Both the position numbers and the translations under genes were made by a program. DNA of 64,000 nucleotides from Mesorhizobium sp. (lineage in GTDB: Bacteria; Pseudomonadota; Alphaproteobacteria; Rhizobiales; Rhizobiaceae). Positions 1-8,285 of this stretch are shown piece after piece; position 1 is the stretch's first letter, and every line of letters starts with the position of its first letter. Where the stretch lies: contig NZ_SUEG01000008.1 of NCBI RefSeq assembly GCF_005063415.1, positions 1-64,000 of the forward strand. The letters run 5' to 3'. The notes beneath the pieces were generated by a model. The model ran no database searches, was not told the origin of the DNA, and saw nothing but the letters and a program-made list of their open reading frames with translations.

Positions 1-66
1 GGGCAGAAGTTCGTCAGGGATTTCGCTGCGGCCTGGACCAAGGTGATGAACGCCGACCGTTTTTGA
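1..66 (+). CDS. katG: catalase-peroxidase KatG, C-terminal end (partial)
   Basis: The first 21 codons and a TGA read GQKFVRDFAAAWTKVMNADRF, which matches the conserved C-terminus of bifunctional catalase-peroxidases (usual form: KFVxDFxxAWxKVMxxDRF). The enzyme destroys hydrogen peroxide with a haem cofactor in the cytoplasm. Only the tail is in the window; the gene starts upstream. A strong hairpin terminator follows 38 bases after the stop. Identification rests on a short but very characteristic motif. Confidence 0.8.
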   Translation, partial: GQKFVRDFAAAWTKVMNADRF

Positions 67-104
67 TCTCGCGGCCTGATCCGGGCATACGAATTTGTCG
101 ATGC

Positions 105-138
105 AAAAAAAGGCGCGGGCCTCGACCCGCGCCTTTTT
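105..138. terminator. bidirectional intrinsic terminator between katG and aqpZ
   Basis: Stem GGCGCGGG (112-119) pairs perfectly with CCCGCGCC (126-133) around a 6-nt loop. It is flanked by seven A on the left (105-111) and five T on the right (134-138), so it can terminate transcription from both sides. It lies between the convergent katG and aquaporin genes, where a shared terminator is expected. Confidence 0.85.
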
Positions 139-155
139 CGTTGGGTTCCGAAAAG

Positions 156-833
156 TCAGTATTTCTCGAAGATTTCGGTCTTGGCAACCACGCCGGCAAT
201 GGCGCCGCCGATCAGCGGCGCGACGATGAACAGCCACAGCTGGCCGATCGCCGCAGTTCCCGAAAACAGCGCCGGTCCGATCGAACGGGCCGGGTTGAGC
301 GATGTGCCGGTCACCGGAATGATGGCGAAGTGCAGGCCCGCCAGCGTCAGGCCGATGACGAGGCCGGCGAAGGCCGTGGTGTGCTTGGCGTTGGTGACAC
401 CGAGGATCACGGTGACGAAGGTGAAGGTGCCGATCAGCTCCCATAGGAAGGCCGAACTGACGCCCCATTTCGTCACGTCCCAGCCATTGGCGCCGAAGCC
501 GCCAGTGTGGCCGCCGACCTGTCCGGAGACGATGATCCACAGTGCCAGCGACGCGATGATGGCGCCGATGATCTGCGCGATCCAGTAGGGAATGACATCC
601 CTGGCCGGCATCCGCCCGGCGAGGAACACACCGAGCGTCACCGCCGGATTGAGGTGCGCGCCCGAAATCGGGCCGATCGCATAGGCCGCCGCGATCAGGC
701 CGATGCCGAACGCCAGACCGATACCTTCCTGGCCAAGCGGCAGCGCGCCGCCGAAGCCGCCCGTCACCACCGAAGCCGTGCCGATGAACACCAATAGAAA
801 CGTGCCTAGAACTTCCGCCAGATAAGTCTTCAT
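156..833 (-). CDS. aqpZ: aquaporin Z-type water channel (MIP family)
   Basis: This 225-residue inner-membrane channel has the two NPA boxes of the MIP family (HLNPAVT near residue 61 and SLNPARS near 178) and six hydrophobic segments. The length is typical for AqpZ (about 230 residues). Known family role: rapid passive water flow across the cytoplasmic membrane. The open frame extends upstream, but I place the start at the ATG ending at 833 (MKTYLAEVLGTF) because AGGAGAGGG sits just before it and homologues begin this way. It converges on katG through a shared terminator. AqpZ fits better than a glycerol facilitator because an Arg follows the second NPA box and the length is short. Confidence 0.92.
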   Translation of the reverse strand: MKTYLAEVLGTFLLVFIGTASVVTGGFGGALPLGQEGIGLAFGIGLIAAAYAIGPISGAHLNPAVTLGVFLAGRMPARDVIPYWIAQIIGAIIASLALWIIVSGQVGGHTGGFGANGWDVTKWGVSSAFLWELIGTFTFVTVILGVTNAKHTTAFAGLVIGLTLAGLHFAIIPVTGTSLNPARSIGPALFSGTAAIGQLWLFIVAPLIGGAIAGVVAKTEIFEKY

Positions 834-1180
834 TGCCCTCTCCTCGTATCGACCCGCGGGTCCGCCTTTTTCTGCGACGCGAATCACCGCGCAAAGAGTA
901 TTCGCAACCGCAAAAGTTGCAAAGCAGAGCAGTTGCACCAGTCGGCGTGCTTGTGCGTGTCAGACAAGCACATTAGAGACTTGTAATATATTGATCGAAT
1001 TATTTGGCTCCGCATGCCGACGCGCGCTTGGTGGCGGCGGCTCGCGATGCACCAACCCACATTCGTCACCCCCTTGCATGGATTGTCTCGCCGTCGGGGA
1101 AACAGAACTGTTTCAATCAGGACACGAAAAGCTCTAAGAGCAGGGCCGGATTTTATTTTGCTGAGTAATGGAAGACGACA

Positions 1181-2470
1181 ATGAGACTGGGCGGGCGGCT
1201 GGCGGCAGCCATCGAAGTGCTTGACGACATTGGCCGGCGTCACCGGCCGGTGGCCGATGCGCTGAAGGACTGGGGCCTGTCGCACCGCTTCGCCGGTGGC
1301 GGCGACCGCGCCGCGATCGGCAACATCGTCTATGACGCGCTGCGCCGCAAGCGCTCGGCCGGCTGGCTGCTCGGCGAGGATACGCCGCGCGCCATCGGCT
1401 TCGGCGCGCTGCTGCTCGAATGGGGCCAGACGGCGCAGTCGCTGAACGAGGCGCTCGAGGGCGACAAGTTCGCGCCGCCGCTGCTGAACGCCGACGAACT
1501 AACAGCGCTTGCGGCTCGCCGCCTTGCCGATGCGCCGCCGGCGGTCAGGGCAGACATCCCCGACTGGTGCATGCCGCTGTTCGAACGGGCGTTCGGCACG
1601 GCCTGGGTGGAAGAGGGTGCCGCGCTGGCGACACGCCCGCCGCTCGACCTCAGGGTCAACACGCTCAAGGCCGATCGCGGCAAGGTGCTGGCGGAATTGG
1701 CGGAGACCGGCGCCAAGCCTGCCCGGATCGCGCCGCACGGTATCCGCATCCCGCCGATCGAAGGCGATGGCAGGCACCCGAACGTGCAGGCCGAACCGGC
1801 CTTCCAGAAAGGCTGGTTCGAGGTTCAGGACGAGGGTTCCCAGATTGCGGCCGAACTGGCCGGCGCCGAACCTGGCATGCAGGTGCTCGACTTTTGCGCC
1901 GGCGCCGGCGGCAAGACGCTGGCGCTGTCTGCGGCGATGGACAATCGCGGCCAGATCTTCGCCCATGATGCCGAGAAGGCAAGGCTGGCGCCGATCTTCG
2001 ACCGCATACGCCGCTCGGAAAACCGCAATGTGCAGATCGTCACCAAGCCGGCCGAGCTCGCGCCGCTCGGCAAGCATATGGACATCGTCCTGATCGATGC
2101 GCCCTGCACCGGCAGCGGCACGTGGCGGCGCCGGCCGGATGCCAAATGGCGGCTGACGCAAAGGCAGCTCGACACCCGCAAGGGCGAGCAGGAGACGATC
2201 CTCGATGCCGCCAGGGACTTCGTCAAACCCGGCGGCCTGCTGGTCTATATCACCTGTTCGGTGTTCGACGAGGAGAATGGCGACCAGGTTTCGGCCTTCC
2301 GGGATCGCCATCCCGGTTTTGCCCCGGTCGATCACCGCCAGCTTTGGGACAGCCGTTTTGCGGGCCACGAAGCGGCAGTGCGTATTGGCGCTGCGGGCGG
2401 CATTTCGCTGTCGCCATTGCTGAGCGGCACCGACGGCTTTTACTTCTGCGCGCTGCGGCGGACCGGCTGA
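1181..2470 (+). CDS. rsmB: RsmB/NOP-family rRNA cytosine-C5 methyltransferase
   Basis: This is a 429-residue SAM-dependent RNA (cytosine-5) methyltransferase of the RsmB/NOP2/Sun family, expected to act on 16S rRNA. The N-terminal ~150 residues are a helical NusB-like region. The catalytic domain has SAM motif I (VLDFCAGAGGKT, near 236), motif IV (LIDAPCTGSGTWRRRPD, near 304) and motif VI with the second cysteine (YITCSVFDEENG, near 360). The two cysteines of PCTG and TCS are the expected catalytic pair. GGAAG precedes the ATG. It appears monocistronic. Rhizobial RsmB proteins of this length are common, so the call is safe, though the exact target base is inferred. Confidence 0.93.
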   Translation: MRLGGRLAAAIEVLDDIGRRHRPVADALKDWGLSHRFAGGGDRAAIGNIVYDALRRKRSAGWLLGEDTPRAIGFGALLLEWGQTAQSLNEALEGDKFAPPLLNADELTALAARRLADAPPAVRADIPDWCMPLFERAFGTAWVEEGAALATRPPLDLRVNTLKADRGKVLAELAETGAKPARIAPHGIRIPPIEGDGRHPNVQAEPAFQKGWFEVQDEGSQIAAELAGAEPGMQVLDFCAGAGGKTLALSAAMDNRGQIFAHDAEKARLAPIFDRIRRSENRNVQIVTKPAELAPLGKHMDIVLIDAPCTGSGTWRRRPDAKWRLTQRQLDTRKGEQETILDAARDFVKPGGLLVYITCSVFDEENGDQVSAFRDRHPGFAPVDHRQLWDSRFAGHEAAVRIGAAGGISLSPLLSGTDGFYFCALRRTG

Positions 2471-2615
2471 ACGGTTGCCGGATGTCGCCGATCTCGCTTC
2501 TTATCAGCAGGTTTAGCCAATTGCTGCAGTGCAGCATTTGCGATTGCCTGCCGCCCACCCCTCTGCGATAAATGCCTTTGCAATAAGATTTGTCGAGAAA
2601 CGAAGGTCGACGGCC

Positions 2616-3074
2616 ATGGCAGCAAAGATCGTTCCTGCTCCCGATTATGAGGACCGCGTCAGGACGTCCTTTGCGCGCCAGAACGCGATGATGACCATTG
2701 GCGCCGAGCTGACGCTGGTGACGCCCGGCATTATCGAGATCGAAATGCCCTATTCTGCGGCACTGACCCAGCAGCACGGCTTTCTTCATGCCGGCGTCAT
2801 TTCGACGGCTCTCGACTCGGCCTGCGGCTATGCGGCATTCTCGCTGATGCCGGAAAATTCCGGCGTGCTGACCATCGAGTTCAAGGTCAATCTGCTGGCG
2901 CCGGGCCGGGGCGAGCGTTTTCTGTTCCGCGGCTCGGTGACCAAGCCCGGCCGCACCATCATCGTCGCCGACGGCCAGGCCTATGCGTTCGCCACCGACG
3001 GCGAGGCCAAGCTGATCGCCACGATGACCGGAACGATGATGACGGTGCTCGGCCGCGACGGTATCGAGGGGTGA
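2616..3074 (+). CDS. PaaI-type hot-dog-fold thioesterase
   Basis: This 152-residue protein has the hot-dog thioesterase signature QQHGFLHAGVISTALDSACGYAA (residues ~57-79), where HG-x-x-HAG and the following acidic residue form the acyl-CoA site, as in PaaI/YbgC/HGG-type enzymes. It probably hydrolyses a small acyl- or aryl-CoA thioester in the cytoplasm. The open frame starts 87 bases earlier. I chose the ATG at 2616 (MAAKIVP) because the upstream residues are low-complexity and outside the usual family length. The gene follows rsmB in the same direction after 145 bases. The substrate cannot be inferred from context. Confidence 0.85.
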   Translation: MAAKIVPAPDYEDRVRTSFARQNAMMTIGAELTLVTPGIIEIEMPYSAALTQQHGFLHAGVISTALDSACGYAAFSLMPENSGVLTIEFKVNLLAPGRGERFLFRGSVTKPGRTIIVADGQAYAFATDGEAKLIATMTGTMMTVLGRDGIEG

Positions 3075-3080
3075 GGAGCG

Positions 3081-3120
3081 GTCCGCGCAGCGGACGAAAA
3101 GCCCCTAAATGGGCTTTTCG
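3081..3120. repeat. tandem hairpins, terminator or rhizobial palindromic element
   Basis: Two perfect hairpins lie back to back after the thioesterase gene. The first is GTCCGC-GCA-GCGGAC (3081-3095). The second has a 10-bp stem CGAAAAGCCC / GGGCTTTTCG (3095-3104 and 3111-3120) with a 6-nt loop. The second ends in T-rich sequence and could terminate transcription. The following ~100 bases (to ~3200) are GC-rich and resemble the mosaic repeats common in rhizobial intergenic DNA, but no second copy occurs in this window. Confidence 0.6.
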
Positions 3121-3226
3121 AGCGACGAACGCCCGGAGCCATAGCGAAGGGCCGGGGGCCGGTGAGGGCACGTCGCCCTTCTTACCTTCCGGCTCCGGTG
3201 GTAGGGCCAGAAAGGAGTAGATCGTC

Positions 3227-3889
3227 GTGACCTGTAAAGTGTCTCGCCTGTCCGGCAGATCCGTTCTTTTCGTCATGGCGGCCGAGGCCGAATACGGTCC
3301 ACACCTGCAGCGGCTGTTCACGCCGCTGCTGACCGGCGTCGGGCCGGTCGAGGCCGGTGTCGGGCTCAGCGCCGAACTGTCCCGGCGGGCGGGCGAAAAC
3401 GCGCTGCCGGATCTCGTCGTGTCGCTCGGGTCGGCGGGCAGCCGGACGCTGGAGCAGACGGAAATCTACCAGGCCGTTTCAGTCGCCTACCGCGACATGG
3501 ATGCCTCCCCCTTGGGGTTCGAGAAGGGCGCCACGCCGTTTCTCGATCTGCCGGTGAGCGTGCCGCTGCCGTTCAGGATACCAGGCATCAGGCAGGCGAC
3601 GCTGTCGACCGGGGCGGCAATTGTCACCGGCGCCGCCTACGACGCGATCGCCGCTGACATGGTCGACATGGAAACCTTCGCCTGCCTGCGCGCCTGCCAG
3701 CTGTTCGACGTGCCGCTTATCGGCCTGCGCGGCATTTCCGACGGCGCGGCCGATCTGAGGCATGTCGGCGACTGGACCGAATATCTGCACGTCATCGACG
3801 AGAAGCTGGCCGGGGCGGTGCAACTGCTGGAACAGGCGATCGCCTCCGGCGCGATCGACTTCAAGCTTGTTGGGGCGGCAGGTTCTTAG
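3227..3889 (+). CDS. MTA/SAH nucleosidase-like nucleoside phosphorylase family protein
   Basis: This 220-residue protein has the PNP/UDP family features: FVMAAEAEYGP near the N-terminus, LTGVGPVEAG (~36-45), VSLGSAGS (~66-73) and VDMETFACLRAC near residue 146 (the substrate-binding Met-Glu), followed by GLRGISDGA. It most resembles 5'-methylthioadenosine/S-adenosylhomocysteine nucleosidases, which cleave adenine from these by-products of SAM metabolism. The start is GTG, supported by AAAGGAG ten bases upstream. Its 3' end overlaps the convergent 3861-4187 gene by 29 bases. Whether the substrate is MTA/SAH or another nucleoside is not settled by the sequence. Confidence 0.82.
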   Translation: MTCKVSRLSGRSVLFVMAAEAEYGPHLQRLFTPLLTGVGPVEAGVGLSAELSRRAGENALPDLVVSLGSAGSRTLEQTEIYQAVSVAYRDMDASPLGFEKGATPFLDLPVSVPLPFRIPGIRQATLSTGAAIVTGAAYDAIAADMVDMETFACLRACQLFDVPLIGLRGISDGAADLRHVGDWTEYLHVIDEKLAGAVQLLEQAIASGAIDFKLVGAAGS

Positions 3890-4187
3890 CGTTGCCGAAC
3901 AGCACGCCGATCATCCTGAAGCGAACGGCGTTGTCGCGATTGACGTAAGTGACTGACCCGGGCTCATGATCGAGAGTCCAGCGTCCGGTCGCGCCGGTGT
4001 CCCAGTCGGCGACATAACCGTCATCGAGCATCCGCCAGCGCCCGCTTCGCGCCTCGCCATCGTCGAGCAGCATGTGCGCGGCACCCTCGCTTTCAAAAAA
4101 GACGTAAGCCTCCTTGCCGTTTCGTTCCAACACATGGGTCATCCCCGGAATGAGCATTGCAAGGGTTTCCTTCCGAAGTGCTGCCAT
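3861..4187 (-). CDS. conserved hypothetical protein, 108 aa
   Basis: I do not recognise a named domain. The protein is soluble with a regular pattern of short beta strands (HVLERNGKEAYVFF, GRWRMLDDGYVADWDTG, GRWTLDHEPGSVTYV), suggesting a small beta-barrel or lipocalin-like fold. The strong site AGGAGG six bases before the ATG supports the start. It is divergently transcribed from the MarR gene, and the shared 70-base region carries the MarR-type palindromes, so MarR control is plausible. It overlaps the end of the nucleosidase gene. Confidence 0.7.
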   Translation of the reverse strand: MAALRKETLAMLIPGMTHVLERNGKEAYVFFESEGAAHMLLDDGEARSGRWRMLDDGYVADWDTGATGRWTLDHEPGSVTYVNRDNAVRFRMIGVLFGNAKNLPPQQA

Positions 4188-4252
4188 GATTTCCTCCTGA
4201 ATTGAAGTCGCCGATTGCCTTGACCGGCATCGCCACTTAGAGTGAACCAGTA

Positions 4253-4306
4253 GTCAAGATGCTTGACTATGTATCGGGTGAGAAGAATTTGGTCAAGAGC
4301 CTTGAC
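4253..4306. promoter_or_regulatory. twin palindromic operator sites of the MarR regulator
   Basis: Two copies of GTCAAG-N3-CTTGAC occur, at 4253-4267 (extended to AGTCAAG/CTTGACT) and 4292-4306, with centres 39 bp apart. A lone CTTGAC half-site is at 4219-4224. They lie between and into the 5' ends of the divergent 108-aa gene and the MarR gene. The first palindrome contains the putative ATG of marR in its 3-nt spacer. The arrangement is typical of MarR-family autoregulation. Confidence 0.7.
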
Positions 4307-4792
4307 GAAAAATCCGAAACGCTGCCGGATCACATAGGTTGGCGGCTGTGGCAGGCGAGCCGCGCCTGGCAGACCGAATTCGCCGCGGCGATGCGCGCTG
4401 CCGGCCATCACTGGTTCACCGAAGCGCGTGCCGGCCTGCTTGGACACATCCCGCGCGGCGGCATGCGCCAGTCGGCGCTGATCGAGCGCTCGGCGATCTC
4501 AAAGCAGGCGGTTCAGCAATTGCTCGACGGCTTGGAGACGGAAGGTGTGTTGCAGCGTCTCCCCGATCCGCAAGACGGTCGCGGCAAGCTTGTTCGCTAC
4601 ACGCGCAAGGGCCTGGACGCCCTCCGCGATGGCGACCGCATCAAGCTGCAGATCGAACGGAGCTATGTTGCCCGCCTTGGTCATGAGCGTTTCGCAGCGC
4701 TGATGGGCGCTTTGCGGTCACTCGATAGAACGCAAGCTGATGCATTGGACAAAGCCTCTGGCGTTCAGGACGACGCACCGGAATCGAAGTGA
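4259..4792 (+). CDS. MarR-family transcriptional regulator
   Basis: This 177-residue winged-helix regulator has a helical dimerisation N-terminus, a recognition region (MRQSALIERSAISKQAVQQLLDGLETEGVLQR, ~69-100) and a wing (PDPQDGRGKLVRYTRKG), the classic MarR DPxDxR signature. Its ligand is unknown. The first ATG (4259) sits inside an operator palindrome, so the real start may be the in-frame TTG at 4289, which follows GAGAAG and precedes the conserved IGWRLWQAS. It is divergent from the 3861-4187 gene, its most likely target besides itself. Confidence 0.88.
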   Translation: MLDYVSGEKNLVKSLDEKSETLPDHIGWRLWQASRAWQTEFAAAMRAAGHHWFTEARAGLLGHIPRGGMRQSALIERSAISKQAVQQLLDGLETEGVLQRLPDPQDGRGKLVRYTRKGLDALRDGDRIKLQIERSYVARLGHERFAALMGALRSLDRTQADALDKASGVQDDAPESK

Positions 4793-4847
4793 AAGCGCGA
4801 CCTCGCAACCCATTGCGCCGACTCGTTTCTTTCTCTAAACGCTCGCC

Positions 4848-6410
4848 ATGAAAACAGCCAATCATCCCGACACCGTCCTGATTGTCGATTTCGGCAGCCA
4901 GTTCACCCAGCTGATCGCGCGCCGCATCCGCGAGGCCGGCGTCTTTTCCGAGATCGTGCCCTTCCAGTCGGCCGAGGCGGCGTTCAAGCGCATCAACCCG
5001 AAGGCGGTGATCCTGTCCGGCGGCCCGGCCTCGACCAGCGACATCGGCAGCCCGCGCGCGCCGCAGATCGTCTTCGATGCCGGCGTGCCGGTGCTCGGCA
5101 TCTGCTACGGCCAGATGGCGATGTGCGTGCAGATGGGCGGCGTCGCCGAAAGCTCCGACCATCGCGAATTCGGCCGCGCCTTCGTCGAGATCGCCAAGGA
5201 CAGCCCGCTGTTCGAGGGCCTGTGGGCGCCCGGCCAGCGCCACCAGGTGTGGATGAGCCATGGCGACCGCGTCATCACCCTGCCGAAGGGGTTCGAGGTG
5301 CTCGGAAAATCGGAGGGCTCGCCCTTCGCCATCTTCGGCGATGTCGAGCGCAAGATGTACGGCCTCATGTTCCACCCCGAAGTGGTGCATACGCCGGACG
5401 GCGCCAGGCTGCTCCGCAACTTCGTCCACAACATCGCCGGCATCGAAGGCGACTGGACGATGCGCGCCTATCGCGAGCACGCGGTCGAGACGATCCGCAA
5501 ACAGGTCGGCAAGGGCAAGGTGATCTGCGCGCTGTCGGGCGGCGTCGATTCCTCGGTCGCGGCCCTGCTGATCCACGAGGCGGTCGGCGACCAGCTCACC
5601 TGCATCCTCGTCGACCACGGGCTGATGCGCAAGGACGAGGCGGCCGGCGTGGTGGAGATGTTTCGCCAGCATTACAATCTGCCGCTGATCCTGGTCGACG
5701 CTTCGGACCGTTTTATCGGCGCGCTCGAGGGCGAGTCGGACCCCGAGAAGAAGCGCAAGACCATCGGCCGGCTGTTCATCGAAGTGTTCGAGGAGGAGGC
5801 CGAGAAGCTCGGCGGCGCCGATTTCCTGGCGCAAGGCACGCTCTATCCCGACGTCATCGAAAGCGTCTCTTTCAGCGGCGGACCGTCGGTGACCATCAAG
5901 TCGCACCACAATGTCGGCGGCTTGCCCGAGCGCATGAACATGCAGCTGGTCGAGCCGCTGCGCGAATTGTTCAAGGACGAGGTGAGGGCGCTCGGCAAGG
6001 AGCTCGGCCTGCCCGACAGCTTCATTGGTCGGCATCCGTTCCCCGGTCCCGGTCTCGCCATCCGCTGCCCGGGCGGCATCACCCGCGAAAAGCTGGAGAT
6101 CCTGCGCGAGGCCGACGCCATCTATCTCGACGAGATCCGCAAGGCCGGCCTCTACGACGCCATCTGGCAGGCCTTCGCCGTGCTGCTGCCGGTGCAGACC
6201 GTCGGCGTCATGGGCGACGGCCGCACCTACGAATTCGTCTGCGCATTGCGTGCCGTCACCTCGGTCGACGGCATGACGGCAGACTTCTACCATTACGACA
6301 TGGCATTCCTGGGCGCCGCCGCCACCCGCATCATCAATGAGGTGCGCGGCATCAACCGCGTCGTCTACGACGTGACCTCAAAGCCGCCGGGCACCATCGA
6401 GTGGGAGTGA
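4848..6410 (+). CDS. guaA: GMP synthase (glutamine-hydrolysing)
   Basis: The full-length 520-residue GuaA converts XMP to GMP using glutamine and ATP. The class I glutamine amidotransferase domain (1-~195) has the nucleophile in GICYGQM (Cys near 86) and the His-Glu pair in MFHPEVVHT. The ATP pyrophosphatase domain has the P-loop [10 protein letters not shown] (near 228), and the dimerisation domain ends in the invariant KPPGTIEWE. No clear Shine-Dalgarno site is visible. The 3' end is a known integration target for rhizobial and other genomic islands, and a second imperfect copy of the last codons lies at 9364. Confidence 0.98.
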   Translation: MKTANHPDTVLIVDFGSQFTQLIARRIREAGVFSEIVPFQSAEAAFKRINPKAVILSGGPASTSDIGSPRAPQIVFDAGVPVLGICYGQMAMCVQMGGVAESSDHREFGRAFVEIAKDSPLFEGLWAPGQRHQVWMSHGDRVITLPKGFEVLGKSEGSPFAIFGDVERKMYGLMFHPEVVHTPDGARLLRNFVHNIAGIEGDWTMRAYREHAVETIRKQVGKGKVICALSGGVDSSVAALLIHEAVGDQLTCILVDHGLMRKDEAAGVVEMFRQHYNLPLILVDASDRFIGALEGESDPEKKRKTIGRLFIEVFEEEAEKLGGADFLAQGTLYPDVIESVSFSGGPSVTIKSHHNVGGLPERMNMQLVEPLRELFKDEVRALGKELGLPDSFIGRHPFPGPGLAIRCPGGITREKLEILREADAIYLDEIRKAGLYDAIWQAFAVLLPVQTVGVMGDGRTYEFVCALRAVTSVDGMTADFYHYDMAFLGAAATRIINEVRGINRVVYDVTSKPPGTIEWE

Positions 6411-6423
6411 CGGGGCGTGCTGT
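6396..6423 (+). other. putative attachment site within the guaA 3' end (left direct repeat)
   Basis: The 28 bases covering the last four guaA codons, the stop and 13 bases beyond match 9364-9391 at 24 of 28 positions in the same orientation. The core is ATCGAGTGGGA(G/A)TGA, which encodes I-E-W-E-stop in both copies. Integrases that use the 3' end of guaA regenerate the end of the gene in this way. The intervening 2.97 kb holds accessory genes but no integrase, so this would be an old or deleted island. Confidence 0.6.
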
Positions 6424-6756
6424 GGAGTAAAGTAGGATAGGATATCGCGCTGTAGGTAATACCAGCACGGCAAAAGTAGCCGATACTTCTCAATTTGCGA
6501 TGATTGGGATCAGCCGGCATTAGCGTCGGCTCCAATGATACAAACCCTCGGACTGCAGAGGTCACGTTCCGAGGATTTGTATCAAATCCGGCTGTGCCTG
6601 GTGTGGGGCGGTCGCGACCAGCATTCCTTGTCGAGCGCCTTCGACTATGGCTAGTTCCGCGATGCCTTCGACCGGCCGCGGGATCGTCTCGGCGGATGCG
6701 CTTCCGCTTCCGACGTCGGCTTTCGAACTTGCGCTCCGCGGGTCTTGACCTTCTCG
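6424..6756. other. non-coding stretch after guaA
   Basis: No supportable gene lies here. The open frames on both strands run through the inverted repeat described separately (6521-6594) and lack family features or ribosome sites. The rest shows no promoter or known repeat that I can identify. It forms the left margin of the putative guaA island. Confidence 0.6.
6521..6594. repeat. nested inverted repeat, possible structured RNA or terminator
   Basis: An inner inverted repeat pairs 6537-6552 with 6568-6583 (16-bp arms, one mismatch, ending GATAC/GTATC) around a 15-nt loop. An outer 7-bp arm pairs CAGCCGG (6521-6527) with CCGGCTG (6588-6594). The transcript could fold into one long hairpin. 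No T-run follows immediately, so a simple terminator is less likely than an island-end structure or small RNA. Confidence 0.5.
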
Positions 6757-7107
6757 CTATGCGGCTTCCTCCGACTGGACGCGGTCGAGCACATCGTCGG
6801 GAAGCGAATCTCCCCAATCCTTCATCGAAAGGAGAATGTCTTGCAGGGACATTCCTAGCGGCGTCAGTTGATAGACCACCCGCGGCGGTGTCTCCGCATA
6901 GGCGGTGCGCGTCACCAGACCAAAGAGTTCAAATCGGCGCAGGCGGTGGGTCAGTGTATGGGCACTGATGCCCTCTAATGCGACGCGAAGCTCGGTAAAA
7001 CGCCGAGGGCCGTCAAGCAATTCGCGAATGATCAGAGTCGCCCACGGCCCATCCAGCACGAGCAGGAATCTCGCGACGCCACACTCTGGCAGTCTTTTTT
7101 CGCCCAT
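6757..7107 (-). CDS. HxlR-family transcriptional regulator (YtfH/QorR-like)
   Basis: This 116-residue HxlR winged helix has a single N-terminal Cys (LPECGVARFLLVLDGPWATLIIRELLDGPRRFTELR), the recognition segment ISAHTLTHRLRRFELFGLV and the wing RTAYAETPPRVVYQLTPLG. The start is at MGEKRLPEC because the 20 residues upstream are not family-like. It is divergent from an NmrA-type reductase. This pairing mirrors E. coli ytfH-ytfG (qorB), where the regulator senses quinones or electrophiles through the cysteine. The intergenic region carries matching half-sites, so autoregulation and control of the reductase are likely. Confidence 0.88.
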   Translation of the reverse strand: MGEKRLPECGVARFLLVLDGPWATLIIRELLDGPRRFTELRVALEGISAHTLTHRLRRFELFGLVTRTAYAETPPRVVYQLTPLGMSLQDILLSMKDWGDSLPDDVLDRVQSEEAA

Positions 7108-7120
7108 AGCGTTTTCTTCT

Positions 7121-7161
7121 ATTAGTGCATTTGACGTAACTGATGCACGTGCTGCACTAAT
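7121..7161. promoter_or_regulatory. HxlR operator region, inverted half-sites
   Basis: ATTAGTGCA (7121-7129) and TGCACTAAT (7153-7161) form a perfect 9-bp inverted repeat separated by 23 bases. A third partial site, ATGCAC (7143-7148), lies between them and is inverted relative to GTGCAT (7125-7130). They lie midway between the divergent hxlR and reductase starts, where an HxlR dimer would control both promoters. Confidence 0.6.
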
Positions 7162-7196
7162 GGGCATGCCAAGCCTATTTTGTCAAGGAGAACAAC

Positions 7197-8036
7197 GTGT
7201 CTTATGCTATTCATGCCGCCACTGGCGCGCAGGGCAGGCCCCTTCATGCCCGCCTACTCGCGACCGGCAAAAAGCCCATTGCGCTCGTTCGCAACACTGC
7301 AAACGTCAGCGATGGCTCTGCCGTCGCCGTGGATTATGCGTCGGTGAATTCTTTGGTCGCGGCCTATCGCGGCGCCGAAGGAGTGTTCGTGCATCTCCCG
7401 GTGGCCGCTGAACCGCAGCGAGTCCAGTTTGCCCAAAACATCGTAGCCGCCGTCAACGAGGCAAAGCCAGCGCGTGTTGTCGTGTTGTCCAGCGGGGCGC
7501 CCATCGATCTGCCTGGCACCAGAGGGAGCGCCGTCATGACGCTGGTGCACGGCATTCGCGAGTCCGGCGTTTCACATGCAATCGTGGCGCCGCGGCTTTA
7601 TCTCGAGAACCTCTTGCTGCCATTCGTGATTGATGCGGTGCGATCGGACGGCGTGCTGCGCTATCCCATCCGCGACGATTTCAGCGTGTCGTGGAGCTCC
7701 CACCTCGACGTGGCCGAGGTCATCGAGCGTCTCCTGACGGACCACAAAGTCTCTGGAGTGGTGGGGCTTGGTCACGTCCCCGGTTTGCTTGGCAAAGACT
7801 TGGCCGCTGGTTTTGCCGAATATTTCGGTCGTGCCGTCAGCTTCGAGGCGATGACGCCGCAAGAACTCGGCCAACGCATCGAACCGATGTATGGCGACGC
7901 GGCCGGCGGCGTCGTCGCGCTCTATGACGCCTTATGGCAGGCACCCAACAGTGTCATCGCGGAAGACACCAGCGCACAAGCTTTGCTAGGTCTGCGTCCG
8001 CTTGGCGTCGAGCAGTGGCTGAAGCAGACGCTCTAG
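7197..8036 (+). CDS. NmrA-like NAD(P)-binding protein, QorB-type quinone reductase
   Basis: This 279-residue Rossmann protein of the atypical SDR/NmrA family starts at a GTG with AAGGAG seven bases upstream. The N-terminus (SYAIHAATGAQGRPLHARLLATGKKPIALVRN) is the dinucleotide-binding region, with ATGAQG in place of the usual TGATGxxG. Residues ~60-100 (YRGAEGVFVHLPV; VVVLSSGAP) are typical of NmrA/QorB. The family reduces quinones or senses NAD(P). Its divergent HxlR partner supports a quinone or electrophile detoxification role. Lack of a visible catalytic Tyr-Lys pair means redox activity is inferred. Confidence 0.82.
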   Translation: MSYAIHAATGAQGRPLHARLLATGKKPIALVRNTANVSDGSAVAVDYASVNSLVAAYRGAEGVFVHLPVAAEPQRVQFAQNIVAAVNEAKPARVVVLSSGAPIDLPGTRGSAVMTLVHGIRESGVSHAIVAPRLYLENLLLPFVIDAVRSDGVLRYPIRDDFSVSWSSHLDVAEVIERLLTDHKVSGVVGLGHVPGLLGKDLAAGFAEYFGRAVSFEAMTPQELGQRIEPMYGDAAGGVVALYDALWQAPNSVIAEDTSAQALLGLRPLGVEQWLKQTL

Positions 8037-8285
8037 CGAGCCTGAAAAGGTCCGAGGGCGGCAAAGAAGCCTAAGGCGGAGGTCACGCGCAAGCTGCCCG
8101 AGCACCAGGTCGGACAGCTGCTCTCGGATTGCGGTCACCAGTGCATGGCAGGACGAACGTTGGCGAATGCCAGCGTGCAGCCAGACCGAATAAATCCCGA
8201 CGCGCCAAATCGGAAAAGAAAGCCTCGGCACTGTTCCGCGATGGCCTCACGCCAATCTCAATTCAACGACTTAGCGGAAACCGAT

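Noticed and set aside
5123-6340. Long plus-strand frame (405 codons) and the minus-strand frame of 550 codons at 4641-6293 overlapping guaA
   Set aside because: Both are shadows of guaA: Arg/Ala/Gly-rich, no family motifs, and guaA is certain in its own frame.
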